Shown piece by piece: positions 17,116 through 26,183 of a DNA stretch of 64,000 nucleotides (position 1 is the first letter of the stretch; the number at the start of each line of letters is the position of its first letter). Source of the stretch: JACKHO01 sp041398745 (GTDB lineage Bacteria; Planctomycetota; Planctomycetia; Planctomycetales; Planctomycetaceae); contig JAWKUB010000006.1 of NCBI GenBank assembly GCA_041398745.1, positions 186,001 through 250,000 of the forward strand, given 5' to 3'. Made by a program: the position numbers and the translations under genes. The notes under the pieces are model-generated. The model saw only the letters and a list, made by a program, of their open reading frames with translations. It was not told where the DNA came from and made no database searches.

Positions 17116-18567
17116 ATGCTTAGAAATGATCAAACAACTCGTGCCAGAGTGTGGACTGCAGTACTTGCGTTGTCGAGTACGATTGTCTTCATGCGGACTG
17201 CGGCCGCCGAAACACGGCCAAATGTCGTCATTCTACTGGCGGACGACTTGGGCTGGGGGGCTGCCAGCTATCACAACGACTGGGCTGAGACCCCAAATAT
17301 CGATCGCTTTACGCGCGAGGGAATTGAACTTGATCGTTTCTACGTCGCTCCCATGTGTTCTCCGACTCGCGCAGGGCTAATGACTGGACGTTATCCCATC
17401 CGGTTTGGATTGGCCCGGGCCGTCATTCCTCCCTACCGCGACTTCGGTCTGCCGATCGCCGAGCAGACCATCGCGGAAGCACTCGCTAAAGCGGGCTACA
17501 AGCACCGAGGAATCTTCGGCAAATGGCATTTGGGGCACCATCGCCAGAAATGGCATCCGCTTTCACGCGGGTTCACACACTTCGAAGGACATTACAACGG
17601 CGCAATCGACTACTTCAGTCTCGACCGTGAAGGGGAACGGGACTGGCACGTCGGAATGACGCCAGCCCCAGATGAAGGGTACTCGACCGATCTCATTACT
17701 GAAGCGGCTTCAGACTTCATTGCGAAGGCAGCCGCCGAGGAAGCCCCTTACTTCTGCTACGTCCCGTTCAACGCACCGCACTCCCCGTTTCAGGCCAAGC
17801 CGGATGACATTCACCGCTACGTAAAAGGGAAGCGAAAGCCGTCGAACGAAGAAATCCTCAAGGCGATGATTTGGCGCATGGATCAAAGCGTCGGCCAAAT
17901 CCTGGAGACCATTGAAGAGACAGGAGAAGCAGGAAACACACAGGTCTGGTTCCTCAGCGACAATGGCGGGGTCGGGCAATTCAAGCAGAACAACGTTCCC
18001 CTGCATGGCGCCAAGCTGACAACATTCGAAGGGGGCGTGCGTGTGGTCGCATCGGTCCGCTGGCCTGCGAAGTGGAAAGGCGGACGAAAGCTCGAACAAA
18101 CGATGGGCTATATCGACATCCTCCCCACCGTGTTGGAGAGTGCCGGAGTTGATCCTGGCGAAGGACGTGACCCGAGTCGCCCTCTCGACGGCACGAGCCT
18201 TTGCGGTTTGTTTTCTGGTGAAACCACCGAGTTTCCCGAACGGGACTGGTACTCGTATCACGGACAAAGCGGTCCTGACAAAGAGACCATTGCAGTCAAA
18301 ACGTCCGACTGGAAACTCATTGTCATGGGCCCCGATATTCGGACGTCACCGCTCGGAAAGGAGCATGAGGTCCATCTCTACAAAATGCCCAAGGACCTGC
18401 TGGAACGAAACAATCTGGCTGAGAAACATCCTGCTGTCGTGGCCGAACTCTACACCAAACTCCAGGCACACCGCGCCCTGCAGCCTGAAGATGGAAATCC
18501 TCCCTACGGAGAAGGCAGCCAGGGATTCGTGCCGTGGAAGGATTGGGATATTCGAAGCCAGGAGTGA
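17116..18567 (+). CDS. sulfatase, formylglycine-dependent
   Basis: 483 residues from ATG 17116 (GAGAGG just upstream; an in-frame GTG at 17104 is the alternative). A signal peptide ends near TAAAET. The alkaline-phosphatase-superfamily start PNVVILLADDLGWG carries metal-binding Asp residues. The modification motif is CSPTRAGLMTGR near residue 80, with Cys as the formylglycine precursor. Later WFLSDNGG and HGAKLTTFEGGVRV add the C-terminal metal and substrate residues. It should hydrolyse sulfate esters, probably of algal polysaccharides, in the periplasm or at the surface. Substrate not predictable. It lies 130 bp upstream of the MBOAT gene. Confidence 0.93.
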   Translation: MLRNDQTTRARVWTAVLALSSTIVFMRTAAAETRPNVVILLADDLGWGAASYHNDWAETPNIDRFTREGIELDRFYVAPMCSPTRAGLMTGRYPIRFGLARAVIPPYRDFGLPIAEQTIAEALAKAGYKHRGIFGKWHLGHHRQKWHPLSRGFTHFEGHYNGAIDYFSLDREGERDWHVGMTPAPDEGYSTDLITEAASDFIAKAAAEEAPYFCYVPFNAPHSPFQAKPDDIHRYVKGKRKPSNEEILKAMIWRMDQSVGQILETIEETGEAGNTQVWFLSDNGGVGQFKQNNVPLHGAKLTTFEGGVRVVASVRWPAKWKGGRKLEQTMGYIDILPTVLESAGVDPGEGRDPSRPLDGTSLCGLFSGETTEFPERDWYSYHGQSGPDKETIAVKTSDWKLIVMGPDIRTSPLGKEHEVHLYKMPKDLLERNNLAEKHPAVVAELYTKLQAHRALQPEDGNPPYGEGSQGFVPWKDWDIRSQE

Positions 18568-18696
18568 ATATCGTCCACCATCACGAACTGCAATTGACCG
18601 CAACTGCATTTGAGTGTTAGGTTTCCGCCTCGGAGCGACCGCTATTTGGGTGGTGTTGGCCAGCTCCAAGTGTAACGCGACAGGGAGGTTGCGACT

Positions 18697-20112
18697 TTGC
18701 TGTTCAACAGCTTTGGTTTCTGGATGTTTTTCGTCGTCGTGCTGATTCTCTATCAGCAAATGAAACGGCGTGGACAGAACGTGTTGTTGCTCGTTGCGAG
18801 CTACTTCTTCTACGGCTGCTGGGACTGGCGATTCCTGGGCCTTATCGTACTGTCGACACTCATCGACTACAGCGTCGCCCTGGGCATTGCGAAGGCCGAG
18901 GCAGACTCCCGCAAGCGGTGGCTGCTGTTTATTTCGATGGCGGCCAATCTCGGGATTCTCGCGTTCTTCAAATACTTTGGGTTCTTCTCGCACGAACTGG
19001 GCGAACTCCTGGGAGCGGTGGGCGTTCCGTCCATGATCCCCACGCTGAACATCGTGCTGCCCGTCGGAATTTCGTTCTACACGTTCCAGACGATGAGTTA
19101 CACCATCGATGTGTATCGCGGTGATTGCAAGGCGACGGACAATCTTCTCGACTTCGCAGTGTACGTGGCGTTCTTCCCACAGTTGGTGGCTGGCCCCATT
19201 GAACGGGCCTCGAAGCTGCTGCCGCAAATGCTGACAGACCGCAAGCCAACCGCCGTGGATTTCCGCGATGGTCTATTCCTCGTCATCAGCGGGATGTTTC
19301 GCAAGGTGGTCATTGCCGACAACATGGCCCCGCTGGTGAACACCATTTTCGCACAGGACATCAACACGCTGAGCGGCTGGGATGTCATGCTCGGAACCTA
19401 CGCCTTCGCCTTCCAAATCTACGGCGACTTCTCCGGATACTCTGCCATCGCTCGGGGCATTTCCCGGTGGCTTGGCTTTGACCTCATGACGAACTTCCAC
19501 ATGCCGTATTTTGCGGTTTCGCCGAGTGACTTCTGGCGACGCTGGCACATCAGCCTGTCACAGTGGCTGCGCGACTACCTTTACATTCCACTCGGTGGAA
19601 ACCGACACGGCACGCTGTTCACGTACCGCAACCTCCTGCTGACCATGTTGCTGGGTGGACTGTGGCATGGAGCGAACTGGACGTTTATTGTCTGGGGAGC
19701 CATTCACGGACTGCTGTTGTGCGGCTATCGACTGCTCGGTGATGAGCGTCCTGAGAAGGAAAATCGACCCACCTTTATCCAGCGCATTCCCCAGATGGTG
19801 CTGATGTTTCACTTCGTTTGCTTCGCCTGGCTCTTCTTTCGGGCGGAGTCGGTCACGCAGGCGTTTGGCTTGCTGGGGCAACTCAGCGTGTGGGGCGCTC
19901 CATCCGCATTGGCACAAACAACGTTCGGAATGCTCGTTTTCTTCTGTGTTCCCCTGCTCCTGCTGGAATGGTGGTTTGACGAAAAGCATGATCCTTTGTG
20001 GCTCACTCAGGTCCGCTGGGAAGTGCGGGCGGCTGTGTACGGTTATCTCATTCTCATGATGGTGTTCTTCCCGCCACCAGTCCCCGCGGAATTCATCTAC
20101 TTCCAGTTCTAG
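18697..20112 (+). CDS. MBOAT family O-acyltransferase (AlgI-like)
   Basis: 471 residues starting at TTG 18697. The start is set by GGGAGG about eight bases upstream and by the family-typical opening LFNSFGFWMFF. There are about ten membrane helices. Key blocks are PVGISFYTFQTMSYTIDVYRG, FFPQLVAGPIERA, QIYGDFSGYSAIARG, DFWRRWHISLSQWLRDYLYIPLGG and the catalytic-His region LLGGLWHGANWTF. The family moves acyl groups, usually acetyl, across the membrane onto extracellular polysaccharide. The SGNH gene 24 bp downstream is the likely partner that transfers acetyl to the glycan. Confidence 0.93.
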   Translation: MLFNSFGFWMFFVVVLILYQQMKRRGQNVLLLVASYFFYGCWDWRFLGLIVLSTLIDYSVALGIAKAEADSRKRWLLFISMAANLGILAFFKYFGFFSHELGELLGAVGVPSMIPTLNIVLPVGISFYTFQTMSYTIDVYRGDCKATDNLLDFAVYVAFFPQLVAGPIERASKLLPQMLTDRKPTAVDFRDGLFLVISGMFRKVVIADNMAPLVNTIFAQDINTLSGWDVMLGTYAFAFQIYGDFSGYSAIARGISRWLGFDLMTNFHMPYFAVSPSDFWRRWHISLSQWLRDYLYIPLGGNRHGTLFTYRNLLLTMLLGGLWHGANWTFIVWGAIHGLLLCGYRLLGDERPEKENRPTFIQRIPQMVLMFHFVCFAWLFFRAESVTQAFGLLGQLSVWGAPSALAQTTFGMLVFFCVPLLLLEWWFDEKHDPLWLTQVRWEVRAAVYGYLILMMVFFPPPVPAEFIYFQF

Positions 20113-20136
20113 TTCCTGTCTTTTCGTGACTTCGTC

Positions 20137-21204
20137 ATGTCGTCTGAAACAAACTCCTCACCAACCGTCCTCCGCAACGAGCTGAAAGTGCTCGGCGCAC
20201 TCGTCGTGATGCTGCTGGTTGTCGAGGGTGTCCTTCAGCTGGGCGAAAGTCGACTCTCCATCGACATTCAACACATGAAGTCGTTTGGACAAATTGCCCA
20301 GCAACTGCAATCTCAGGACGAAGCAGCGAGCCTCGCCGCAGAACGCCAAAACGCATCTACAGTTCAATCAGCAAGTCAAATTCTCTTCCTCGGCAACTCC
20401 ATGACCCGTTACGGGCTCGACCAGGAGTCGTTCGAGCGGGAGTGCTCCTTGACGACCGGAATAACGCCTGAGGTCATCGCACTGCATCCTGACAACTCCC
20501 GGATCAGTGAGTGGTATTATCTTTACCGCAACTTCGTGGCCGAACAGAATCGATCTCCCGACATTCTCGTTGTCGGCTTCGCCATGAATCAGCTCTGTGA
20601 TGCTCCGTCAAAAACGCCGGACCGCATTGCCCGTTACTACGGCGTGGGTATTGACGACCTCGACACGCTCAGCAATGAAGATTTGTCGAACGTCGAAGGC
20701 TGGAGCGACTTTGTTTGCTCGCGTTATTCCGCCACCTACGCGACGCGGCAACGCGTCGAACGCCGAATTCTGTCAGCAATCATTCCCAGCTACAAGGAGT
20801 CGAGCAATCTCATCAACAACCAGTCTGCCCCCAAGGAACTGCAAGGGGACAACGTCGAGCTGACGTACCGCCGCCTGCAGGACTTTCTGGACATGGCGTC
20901 AGAGGGTGGCACGCAGGTCGTACTGGTCGCCCTGCCAACACAAGAGGGTTACGACCTCGACTCTGGTCTCGTCGACGTCTGCCGAGGCAAGGTGACGCTC
21001 ATCGATGCCAGAACCATTCCCGGTGTCTCCCCCGACATGATTCCCGACGGCCTGCACCTCACGCCCGAAGGAGCCACCCGCTACAGCACTTTCCTGGCCG
21101 ACTGGCTCCCCGTCCAACAACTCATGGCCCGGCATGACCGGCAACTGCTTCACAACGGCAATGCCGTACGCGTTGCGTCCGAGGGTGAAAGAGTCGCCCA
21201 ATAG
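20137..21204 (+). CDS. SGNH-hydrolase-like membrane-anchored protein, MBOAT partner
   Basis: 355 residues. An N-terminal hydrophobic helix (LGALVVMLLVVEGVLQL) anchors it. SGNH block I is ILFLGNSMTRYG near residue 85. The catalytic Asp/His block is PDGLHLTPEGATRYS near residue 305. The arrangement matches AlgX/AlgJ-type or DUF1574-like O-acetyltransferases that act with MBOAT proteins. It begins 24 bp after the MBOAT stop, so they form a two-gene operon. The acceptor polymer is not known. Confidence 0.8.
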   Translation: MSSETNSSPTVLRNELKVLGALVVMLLVVEGVLQLGESRLSIDIQHMKSFGQIAQQLQSQDEAASLAAERQNASTVQSASQILFLGNSMTRYGLDQESFERECSLTTGITPEVIALHPDNSRISEWYYLYRNFVAEQNRSPDILVVGFAMNQLCDAPSKTPDRIARYYGVGIDDLDTLSNEDLSNVEGWSDFVCSRYSATYATRQRVERRILSAIIPSYKESSNLINNQSAPKELQGDNVELTYRRLQDFLDMASEGGTQVVLVALPTQEGYDLDSGLVDVCRGKVTLIDARTIPGVSPDMIPDGLHLTPEGATRYSTFLADWLPVQQLMARHDRQLLHNGNAVRVASEGERVAQ

Positions 21205-21556
21205 TGTTTTTTTAGTTGGACCACGAACGTCACGAAAGACACGAACACCAAGGCGAAGGCACAGTGCTCAGCATGATCGAGTGCGACAGCCGCAATAGGA
21301 ACCGCGAATAAAACGAATCAGGCGAATGGCCTTTCGCCACGACTGCGGACGCATAACGGGATTCTCCCCGCTTCAACACCAACGCAACTCCGCAGTCGCA
21401 TTCGAAAGATTTGTCCTATTCGCCGTTCCTTTTTCGTGCATTCCGTGCCTTTCGTGGTTCTTTTCCCGTTTCACGCATCGGTGTCCTTTCTGGCAAACAC
21501 CGTTACACTACCAAGCTGAATGCACGTTTACGATTTTGAGATAATTCACTGCTGAC
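21205..21556. repeat. intergenic region with inverted CACGAA-type repeats
   Basis: Tandem ACGAA/CACGAA units (21220-21250: CCACGAACGT, CACGAAAGAC, ACGAACACC) face an inverted set at 21431-21460 (TTCGTGCATT, CCGTGCCTTTCGTGG). Such CACGAA-spaced arrays are dispersed repeats in Planctomycetes as I recall. About 180 bp between them holds no supported gene. Confidence 0.65.
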
Positions 21557-21946
21557 ATGACCGATCTGAAAAAGTTCGCCCGCAATATTCTGGACCGGCT
21601 GGAAGACATTGTTATCGAGGCGGAGACGACTGGGAAACCGCTCGAAGTTGATCCGTTTCGAGGGCAAATCTTTGAACTGTTCGTTCAATGCGAAGCGGCG
21701 AACTGCGTGCATGACGAGGCTGATCCTGACCTTTCCTCAGACGGGATTTGCCAGTCGCTCGCGGAACGTTGGGGGCTCAAGGAAGCGGCACAGGAGTCGA
21801 TTCGGTCTCAGGAAAAAATGTCGACCGATGCCGTCGGACGCATGCGGCTCCTCTGGTCCATTCTGCGGATGTGGATGGAATGGACATACGCGTGGCAGCG
21901 GTGGCCGGAATTCAAACAGCCGCAATCAGAAACGCCCGCTCCGTAG
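21557..21946 (+). CDS. hypothetical protein, 129 aa
   Basis: A soluble, mostly helical protein with no signal peptide. It has two Cys in one loop (VQCEAANC) and an aromatic C-terminal helix (LLWSILRMWMEWTYAWQRWP). It does not match a family I can name. It is the first of three close plus-strand genes: the QueD-like gene begins 26 bp after its stop and XdhC follows, so cotranscription is likely. It may bind or assist in pterin or molybdenum cofactor chemistry, but that rests on position alone. Confidence 0.65.
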   Translation: MTDLKKFARNILDRLEDIVIEAETTGKPLEVDPFRGQIFELFVQCEAANCVHDEADPDLSSDGICQSLAERWGLKEAAQESIRSQEKMSTDAVGRMRLLWSILRMWMEWTYAWQRWPEFKQPQSETPAP

Positions 21947-21972
21947 TTCCCCAAGCAGGCAGATCGCCGCTC

Positions 21973-22491
21973 ATGAATTCCCGACGAGAAGAATTTCGCG
22001 TTCGCGTTACGAAAGATCACTTGGTCTTTTCGGCGGCGCACTTCATTACCATTGGCCGCGATTTGTGTGAACGACTCCACGGCCACAACTGGCGGGTCGC
22101 CGTGGAGGTCGTTGGTCCACTCGACGAAAACGAGTACGTGTTCGACTTCATTGCCCTGCGCGACGCAGCCCAGAGTATCGTCGACGAACTCGACCATCGC
22201 ATGCTGCTCCCGGAAAAGCATCCGCAAATCTCATTGAGCATTTCGGAACGGGAAATCGAGGCGACGTACGACGACCGCCGCTGGGTCTTCCCCAGGGAAG
22301 AATGTGTCATCCTGCCCATTAAGCAGACAACAGCGGAACGCATTGCTGAATGGTTCTGCGGGCGGTTGTACGAAACCATCAAGCCCGCCGGGGCCAATCA
22401 ACTCGACAGTATCCAGGTTGACATCGAAGAAAACTTCGGCCAGTGGGCCAGTTACAGAATGTCCATCAACAAGCTTGGAGAAGGCGCGTAA
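21973..22491 (+). CDS. 6-pyruvoyltetrahydropterin synthase / QueD-like protein
   Basis: 172 residues from ATG 21973; the frame is open further upstream but overlaps the previous gene. The zinc-site pattern is FSAAHF ... CERLHGHNW, with the QueD-type Cys four residues before the HGH. DHRML and TTAERIAEWF follow, and a closing Glu region is DIEENFG. Family members convert dihydroneopterin triphosphate to 6-carboxy- or 6-pyruvoyl-tetrahydropterin, in queuosine or biopterin routes. The protein is longer than E. coli QueD, with an insertion around residues 85-110. Its pairing with XdhC rather than other queuosine genes leaves the pathway open. Confidence 0.85.
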   Translation: MNSRREEFRVRVTKDHLVFSAAHFITIGRDLCERLHGHNWRVAVEVVGPLDENEYVFDFIALRDAAQSIVDELDHRMLLPEKHPQISLSISEREIEATYDDRRWVFPREECVILPIKQTTAERIAEWFCGRLYETIKPAGANQLDSIQVDIEENFGQWASYRMSINKLGEGA

Positions 22492-22495
22492 CCCC

Positions 22496-23533
22496 ATGGA
22501 AGCACTGCTCGCCAAACTGTTCGAAACACTCAACGCAGGTCAACCTGTCGTCTACACGGCGCTCGTTGCCACACGTGGATCAACGCCGCAGAAGCCAGGC
22601 GCGCGGATGCTCGTGTTCCAGGACGGTTCTCAGTTCGGAACGCTGGGGGGCGGTTGCGTCGAGGCGGAAGTGAAACGGCAGGCACTTTCGCTGCTGGTTG
22701 AAGGTGGCTCGTCAGAACTGTTGACGTTTGACCTCGACAAGGATTACGGCTGGGATGACGGACTGATTTGCGGCGGTCGAATGACCATGCTGGTCGATCC
22801 CATTCAACCCTCATCGTCGCACGAGTTCTATGAGAAACTCCGGGACAATGTCATCAATGGCTGCACGGAAGCGACGGTCATTAAAGCGACGAGAAAACTC
22901 GAACCAGGTGCCCGCTATCTCCTTGACGCCAGTGGAAACTGCGTGGCCACAACCGCGACTGAGCCAAGTTGCCCGGAAGCGGTGACTCAGAGCCTGAAAG
23001 ACCTGCCCAGTCGCCCGCGCCCCTATGTCGGAGATGCTGGCGACGTGTCATACGTCCCCATGCTGCCGCGAGTGCCACTATACATTGTGGGGGCCGGGCA
23101 TGTCGGCCAGAAAGTTGCGGAGTACGCGGCGTCGGTCGATTTCGATGTCACAGTCATCGACGACCGGGAAACGTATTGCAGTCAGGAGCGATTCCCGACG
23201 GCAAAACAATGCTTGGTCGGCCCCATTCAAGAGACTTTGGAAGGGATCGCCATCGATCCCTCAGCCTTCTGCATTGTCGTGACCCGCGGTCACCAGCACG
23301 ATGAAGAGGCCCTCCACGTGCTCATTCAGAGGCCCCATACCTACTTGGGCATGATTGGCAGCAAACGCAAAATCAAACTGATTTTCGAAGACCTCAAGCG
23401 TCTCGGCATTCCGGAAGAGAAACTGGCGACGGTCCACGCTCCCATTGGATTGGAAATTGGCTCGCAGACCGTGTCCGAAATTGCCATCAGCATAGTCGCC
23501 GAACTCATCGCCGCCCGAAATCTGCCGCAATAG
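22496..23533 (+). CDS. XdhC/CoxI family molybdenum cofactor insertion protein
   Basis: 345 residues from ATG 22496, four bases after the previous stop. The N-terminal XdhC/CoxI domain has TRGSTPQKPGARMLVF, GTLGGGCVEAEV and GLICGGRM. The C-terminal Rossmann domain has YIVGAGHVGQKVAEYA and later FCIVVTRGHQHDEEAL and YLGMIGSKRKIK. XdhC binds and matures Moco for xanthine-dehydrogenase-family enzymes. No such hydroxylase is in the window. Translational coupling with the QueD-like gene is likely. Confidence 0.92.
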   Translation: MEALLAKLFETLNAGQPVVYTALVATRGSTPQKPGARMLVFQDGSQFGTLGGGCVEAEVKRQALSLLVEGGSSELLTFDLDKDYGWDDGLICGGRMTMLVDPIQPSSSHEFYEKLRDNVINGCTEATVIKATRKLEPGARYLLDASGNCVATTATEPSCPEAVTQSLKDLPSRPRPYVGDAGDVSYVPMLPRVPLYIVGAGHVGQKVAEYAASVDFDVTVIDDRETYCSQERFPTAKQCLVGPIQETLEGIAIDPSAFCIVVTRGHQHDEEALHVLIQRPHTYLGMIGSKRKIKLIFEDLKRLGIPEEKLATVHAPIGLEIGSQTVSEIAISIVAELIAARNLPQ

Positions 23534-23557
23534 TTCGGTCGGCTATACCTAAGTCAA

Positions 23558-24592
23558 CTACTTCCGAGGAACTGCCATGAGTTCAGGCTGGGGTTCGAAT
23601 AGCCACATGCCGTGTTCTCCCCCTTTGCGGAAGTTTGGCACGGCAAAGTGAGCAGGCTGGACGCTACCGATTTGAGGATCGAGCCGGGGACCGAAGATGG
23701 CCATGTAGCGTTTGATGTTTGGGTCTTGCGGCGAACTGAACGAGCCAACCGTCACAATCGACTCATGGCGATCGTGCCAGACATAAGCTTCCACATTGTT
23801 GAAATAGCCATTGGCTGAGACGTCATATTTTCCCCGCAGGACAACAGCCAGTTCCCGCGCGGCTTCGGCGGCATTATCCAGAGCATTACCTTCCTTGAAG
23901 AAGGACGTGATGTCTGGTACCTGATCGCCTGGCTTTACGTTGACACTCTTTCCGTAGAAGCGCGCGATCACCAGTGTGTACTTCCCTTTGTTCTCATAGA
24001 GTGAATAGCGCTCACCACCATTCAGCGAAATCAGGAGCGGGTCCCGTTCGCGCTGAGCCAACTCCTCTTGAGAGAGCAGCGGGTTGGGTGTCAGAAACGC
24101 ACCGGCAAGTGGTCCAGGTCGACCGGGAGTGGGATCGTAAATGACACCTTCCTGCAAGCACTTCGGATTCAGTTTCTTGATCCACTTCAACGTGTCCTGT
24201 GCGATTTTATTCTCAACGTCAGGGTAGTTCCCCGCAATAACCGACACCGAACGGCGGCGATGCAGATTCTTACGCTTTTCCTCACGGCCAAGACGGTCAA
24301 AGGTGGCAACGCGATCATTGCCGGGCTCGTACTCATGGACATACGCAGGTAAACCGAGTTCCCGGAGTTCAATCACCAGTTCATGGGCTGCTTCGTCAGG
24401 CGTTTTCGCGTCGGCCGGAGTTTCACCATCCAAAGAGTGCATGGTGGCGACCATAATCATCCACGGGCCGCGGTGGTGCGTCAGCCGGTATTCCTTGCTG
24501 GGGTCGGCTTCAATGCGGGAACCACCAAAAACAGGAAGCGACTGCAACGCAAACAGCGCGCAAATTGCGGTGAGAGATGCCATCCTGCGCAT
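23558..24592 (-). CDS. secreted protein of unknown function
   Basis: 344 residues from ATG 24592, preferred because GGAG precedes it and the signal peptide (MRRMASLTAICALFALQSLPVFGG) begins there; ATG 24607 is also in frame. The mature protein contains LELGLPAYVHEY-like segments, many charged residues and C-terminal HFAVPNFRKGGEHGMWLFEPQPELM. I recognise it only as a planctomycete-type exported protein. It is convergent with the XdhC gene, 24 bp apart. Confidence 0.7.
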   Translation of the reverse strand: MRRMASLTAICALFALQSLPVFGGSRIEADPSKEYRLTHHRGPWMIMVATMHSLDGETPADAKTPDEAAHELVIELRELGLPAYVHEYEPGNDRVATFDRLGREEKRKNLHRRRSVSVIAGNYPDVENKIAQDTLKWIKKLNPKCLQEGVIYDPTPGRPGPLAGAFLTPNPLLSQEELAQRERDPLLISLNGGERYSLYENKGKYTLVIARFYGKSVNVKPGDQVPDITSFFKEGNALDNAAEAARELAVVLRGKYDVSANGYFNNVEAYVWHDRHESIVTVGSFSSPQDPNIKRYMAIFGPRLDPQIGSVQPAHFAVPNFRKGGEHGMWLFEPQPELMAVPRK

Positions 24593-24997
24593 CGAGACGT
24601 ACTCCATATTAACGGGCGAATCAGCGAAAAGTTGACAGAAAACAAGTCATGCCAACTGCATTGATTCCAATAGCGAAGTGTTGATTTGGGGGGGCGACCG
24701 AATCGGTCTGATGGGTGTTCGCCGTCCGTAGACTTGAACATTTTCTTGGGGAAGGGGCTGGTTTCTATTGATTTTCGAAAACCACGTCTAGTCCTGTTTC
24801 ATTTCAGATGCAGGCATACCAATTCGGGCGGCAAAGCCTGCCATCCGACGTCCAATGCGAACTGGTTTGAAGACATCCAGCACAAGATTGTTCATCAGCC
24901 GCAGGGCGCTAGCCCACGGTTCGACGTTTCGGAATCTTGAATCAGCAAACCGGACGCTAGCGCGTTCCGGCTAATTCGGGAATTCACAGACAGGAAT
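24593..24997. other. intergenic region with palindromic repeats, up to the IS
   Basis: It holds two imperfect palindromes centred on GCTAGC (24899-24921 and 24948-24972) and, at 24985-24997, CACAGACAGGAAT, which equals the left half of the palindrome at 11788. No gene supported. Confidence 0.6.
24899..24972. repeat. pair of GCTAGC-centred palindromic repeats
   Basis: Unit 1 runs 24899-24921 (CCGCAGGGCGCTAGCCCACG...) and unit 2 runs 24948-24972 (AACCGGACGCTAGCGCG... then TTCCGGCT). Each is an imperfect palindrome around GCTAGC, and the two are about 26 bp apart. This resembles REP-type dispersed elements of planctomycete genomes, which I recall rather than tested. Confidence 0.6.
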
Positions 24998-25013
24998 CAG
25001 TAGTTCCCAAATT
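24998..25013 (+). repeat. left terminal inverted repeat of the IS
   Basis: CAGTAGTTCCCAAATT; it overlaps the stop codon of the shifted transposase frame. Confidence 0.8.
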
Positions 25014-26112
25014 CAGTCGGGGGTGAGGATTGTCGGTGGTGGTTGGGGTGTGAGGCCAAGTTGTGCGGTGAGGGCGTCTTGCAGTTGGTACAGGCGGAGC
25101 GGCGGTGGTTTCCTGGACTGGTGTTGGCTCAGCCAGCTGAACCACAGCCACAGATTGCAGGCATAAACGACAGGACCTGCAGCAGGCGACGCCATTTGCC
25201 ATTGTGACTGGTGGTCCAGCCGCGAATTTGTTTCGCTTCCCGGTAGCTCGATTCAATGCTGAAGCGTCGTTTGTACCATTTGGCACATTGCTGGATGGAA
25301 GCGAACTTCCCATGCACAGCAAACGCGTAAGGACGGCGGCGATCTTGCGGATTCGGAACAATGGCCACCCGAATTGTGATGTGGGGACCATGATTCCTCT
25401 CTTGCCACGAATATGTGCGAAAGCCACTTTGACCACGTCGAAAAAACGGGGCCATCCCGGTTCCTTTGCTGGCGCTTCCCCGTCGAATCAGCGGCATCTC
25501 AAAACGGAGTTCTCGCTCCTGAAGCCACCGAATGACCGGACCACCGTAGAATCCCCGATCCAGTAACAGACAACCAGCTTTGATGTTCAATTTCCGCAAA
25601 TGTGACCATAAAACCTGCAACACATCGACCATCTTGTTCGAGTAAACCGGGGCCACCGCCAGCGTGAAACGCTCTCCCCGCGTTACGATCGCGGCAGTGG
25701 CGATCGACCAGAATCGCTTCGTGCCTTGTTGAGATTTCGCTTTGTGAACGCCTTCCACCAACTTTCCATAGTAGGGCTGATGGTGCAAATCAATCGCAAT
25801 GCAACTCCCCCGTTTTCGCTTCTGAAGATGCTTGAGTAACAGCGGCGGAATACTGTCTTGAATCAACTTCAACGCGTCTTCAATTGTTGGCATCGCTGCA
25901 TGAAACGCACTCCGCACGGTTTCCTCACCCACAGGCAACTGCAACCGCGCACACGCCGCGGACCGCATGAGCGAAATCCAAATCATCACCCTGGCAATCA
26001 TCGAGGCCGTCAAGTGCCGGCCGAACTTCTCCACTCGCAGCCTGGCCTTCAACAAGTTGACCGCCAAGACTTGCTGCTGCCCCGCCAATCGATGAAACTC
26101 TGACCGACACAT
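25013..26112 (-). pseudogene. IS4-family DDE transposase, frameshifted near the C-terminus
   Basis: From ATG 26112 the first frame gives 327 residues, and a second frame continues to a stop at 25013. The DDE residues are in AIDLHHQPYYGK, LLLDRGFYGG and the IS4 signature Y-x2-R-x3-E-x6-K (YKRRFSIESSYREAK). After LLQVL the first frame loses the family-like end, whereas the +1 frame supplies VVYACNLWLWF at about 25145-25170, a typical hydrophobic C-terminal helix. One indel therefore breaks the gene near 25170. A sequencing error or programmed frameshift cannot be excluded. The corrected protein would be about 365 residues. Confidence 0.85.
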
Positions 26113-26183
26113 GGCGCTTCCCTGCGCACCGAGGATTGTTGTCCAAACCCCTTACCACATAATCGCCTTGTGTTCAGCAGACC

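Noticed and set aside
21748..21972. An N-terminal extension of the QueD-like frame.
   Set aside because: It overlaps the upstream 129-aa gene and lacks family sequence; ATG 21973 fits the family start.
25925..26158. A 77-codon ORF overlapping the transposase.
   Set aside because: A shadow frame of the transposase N-terminus, with no motif.
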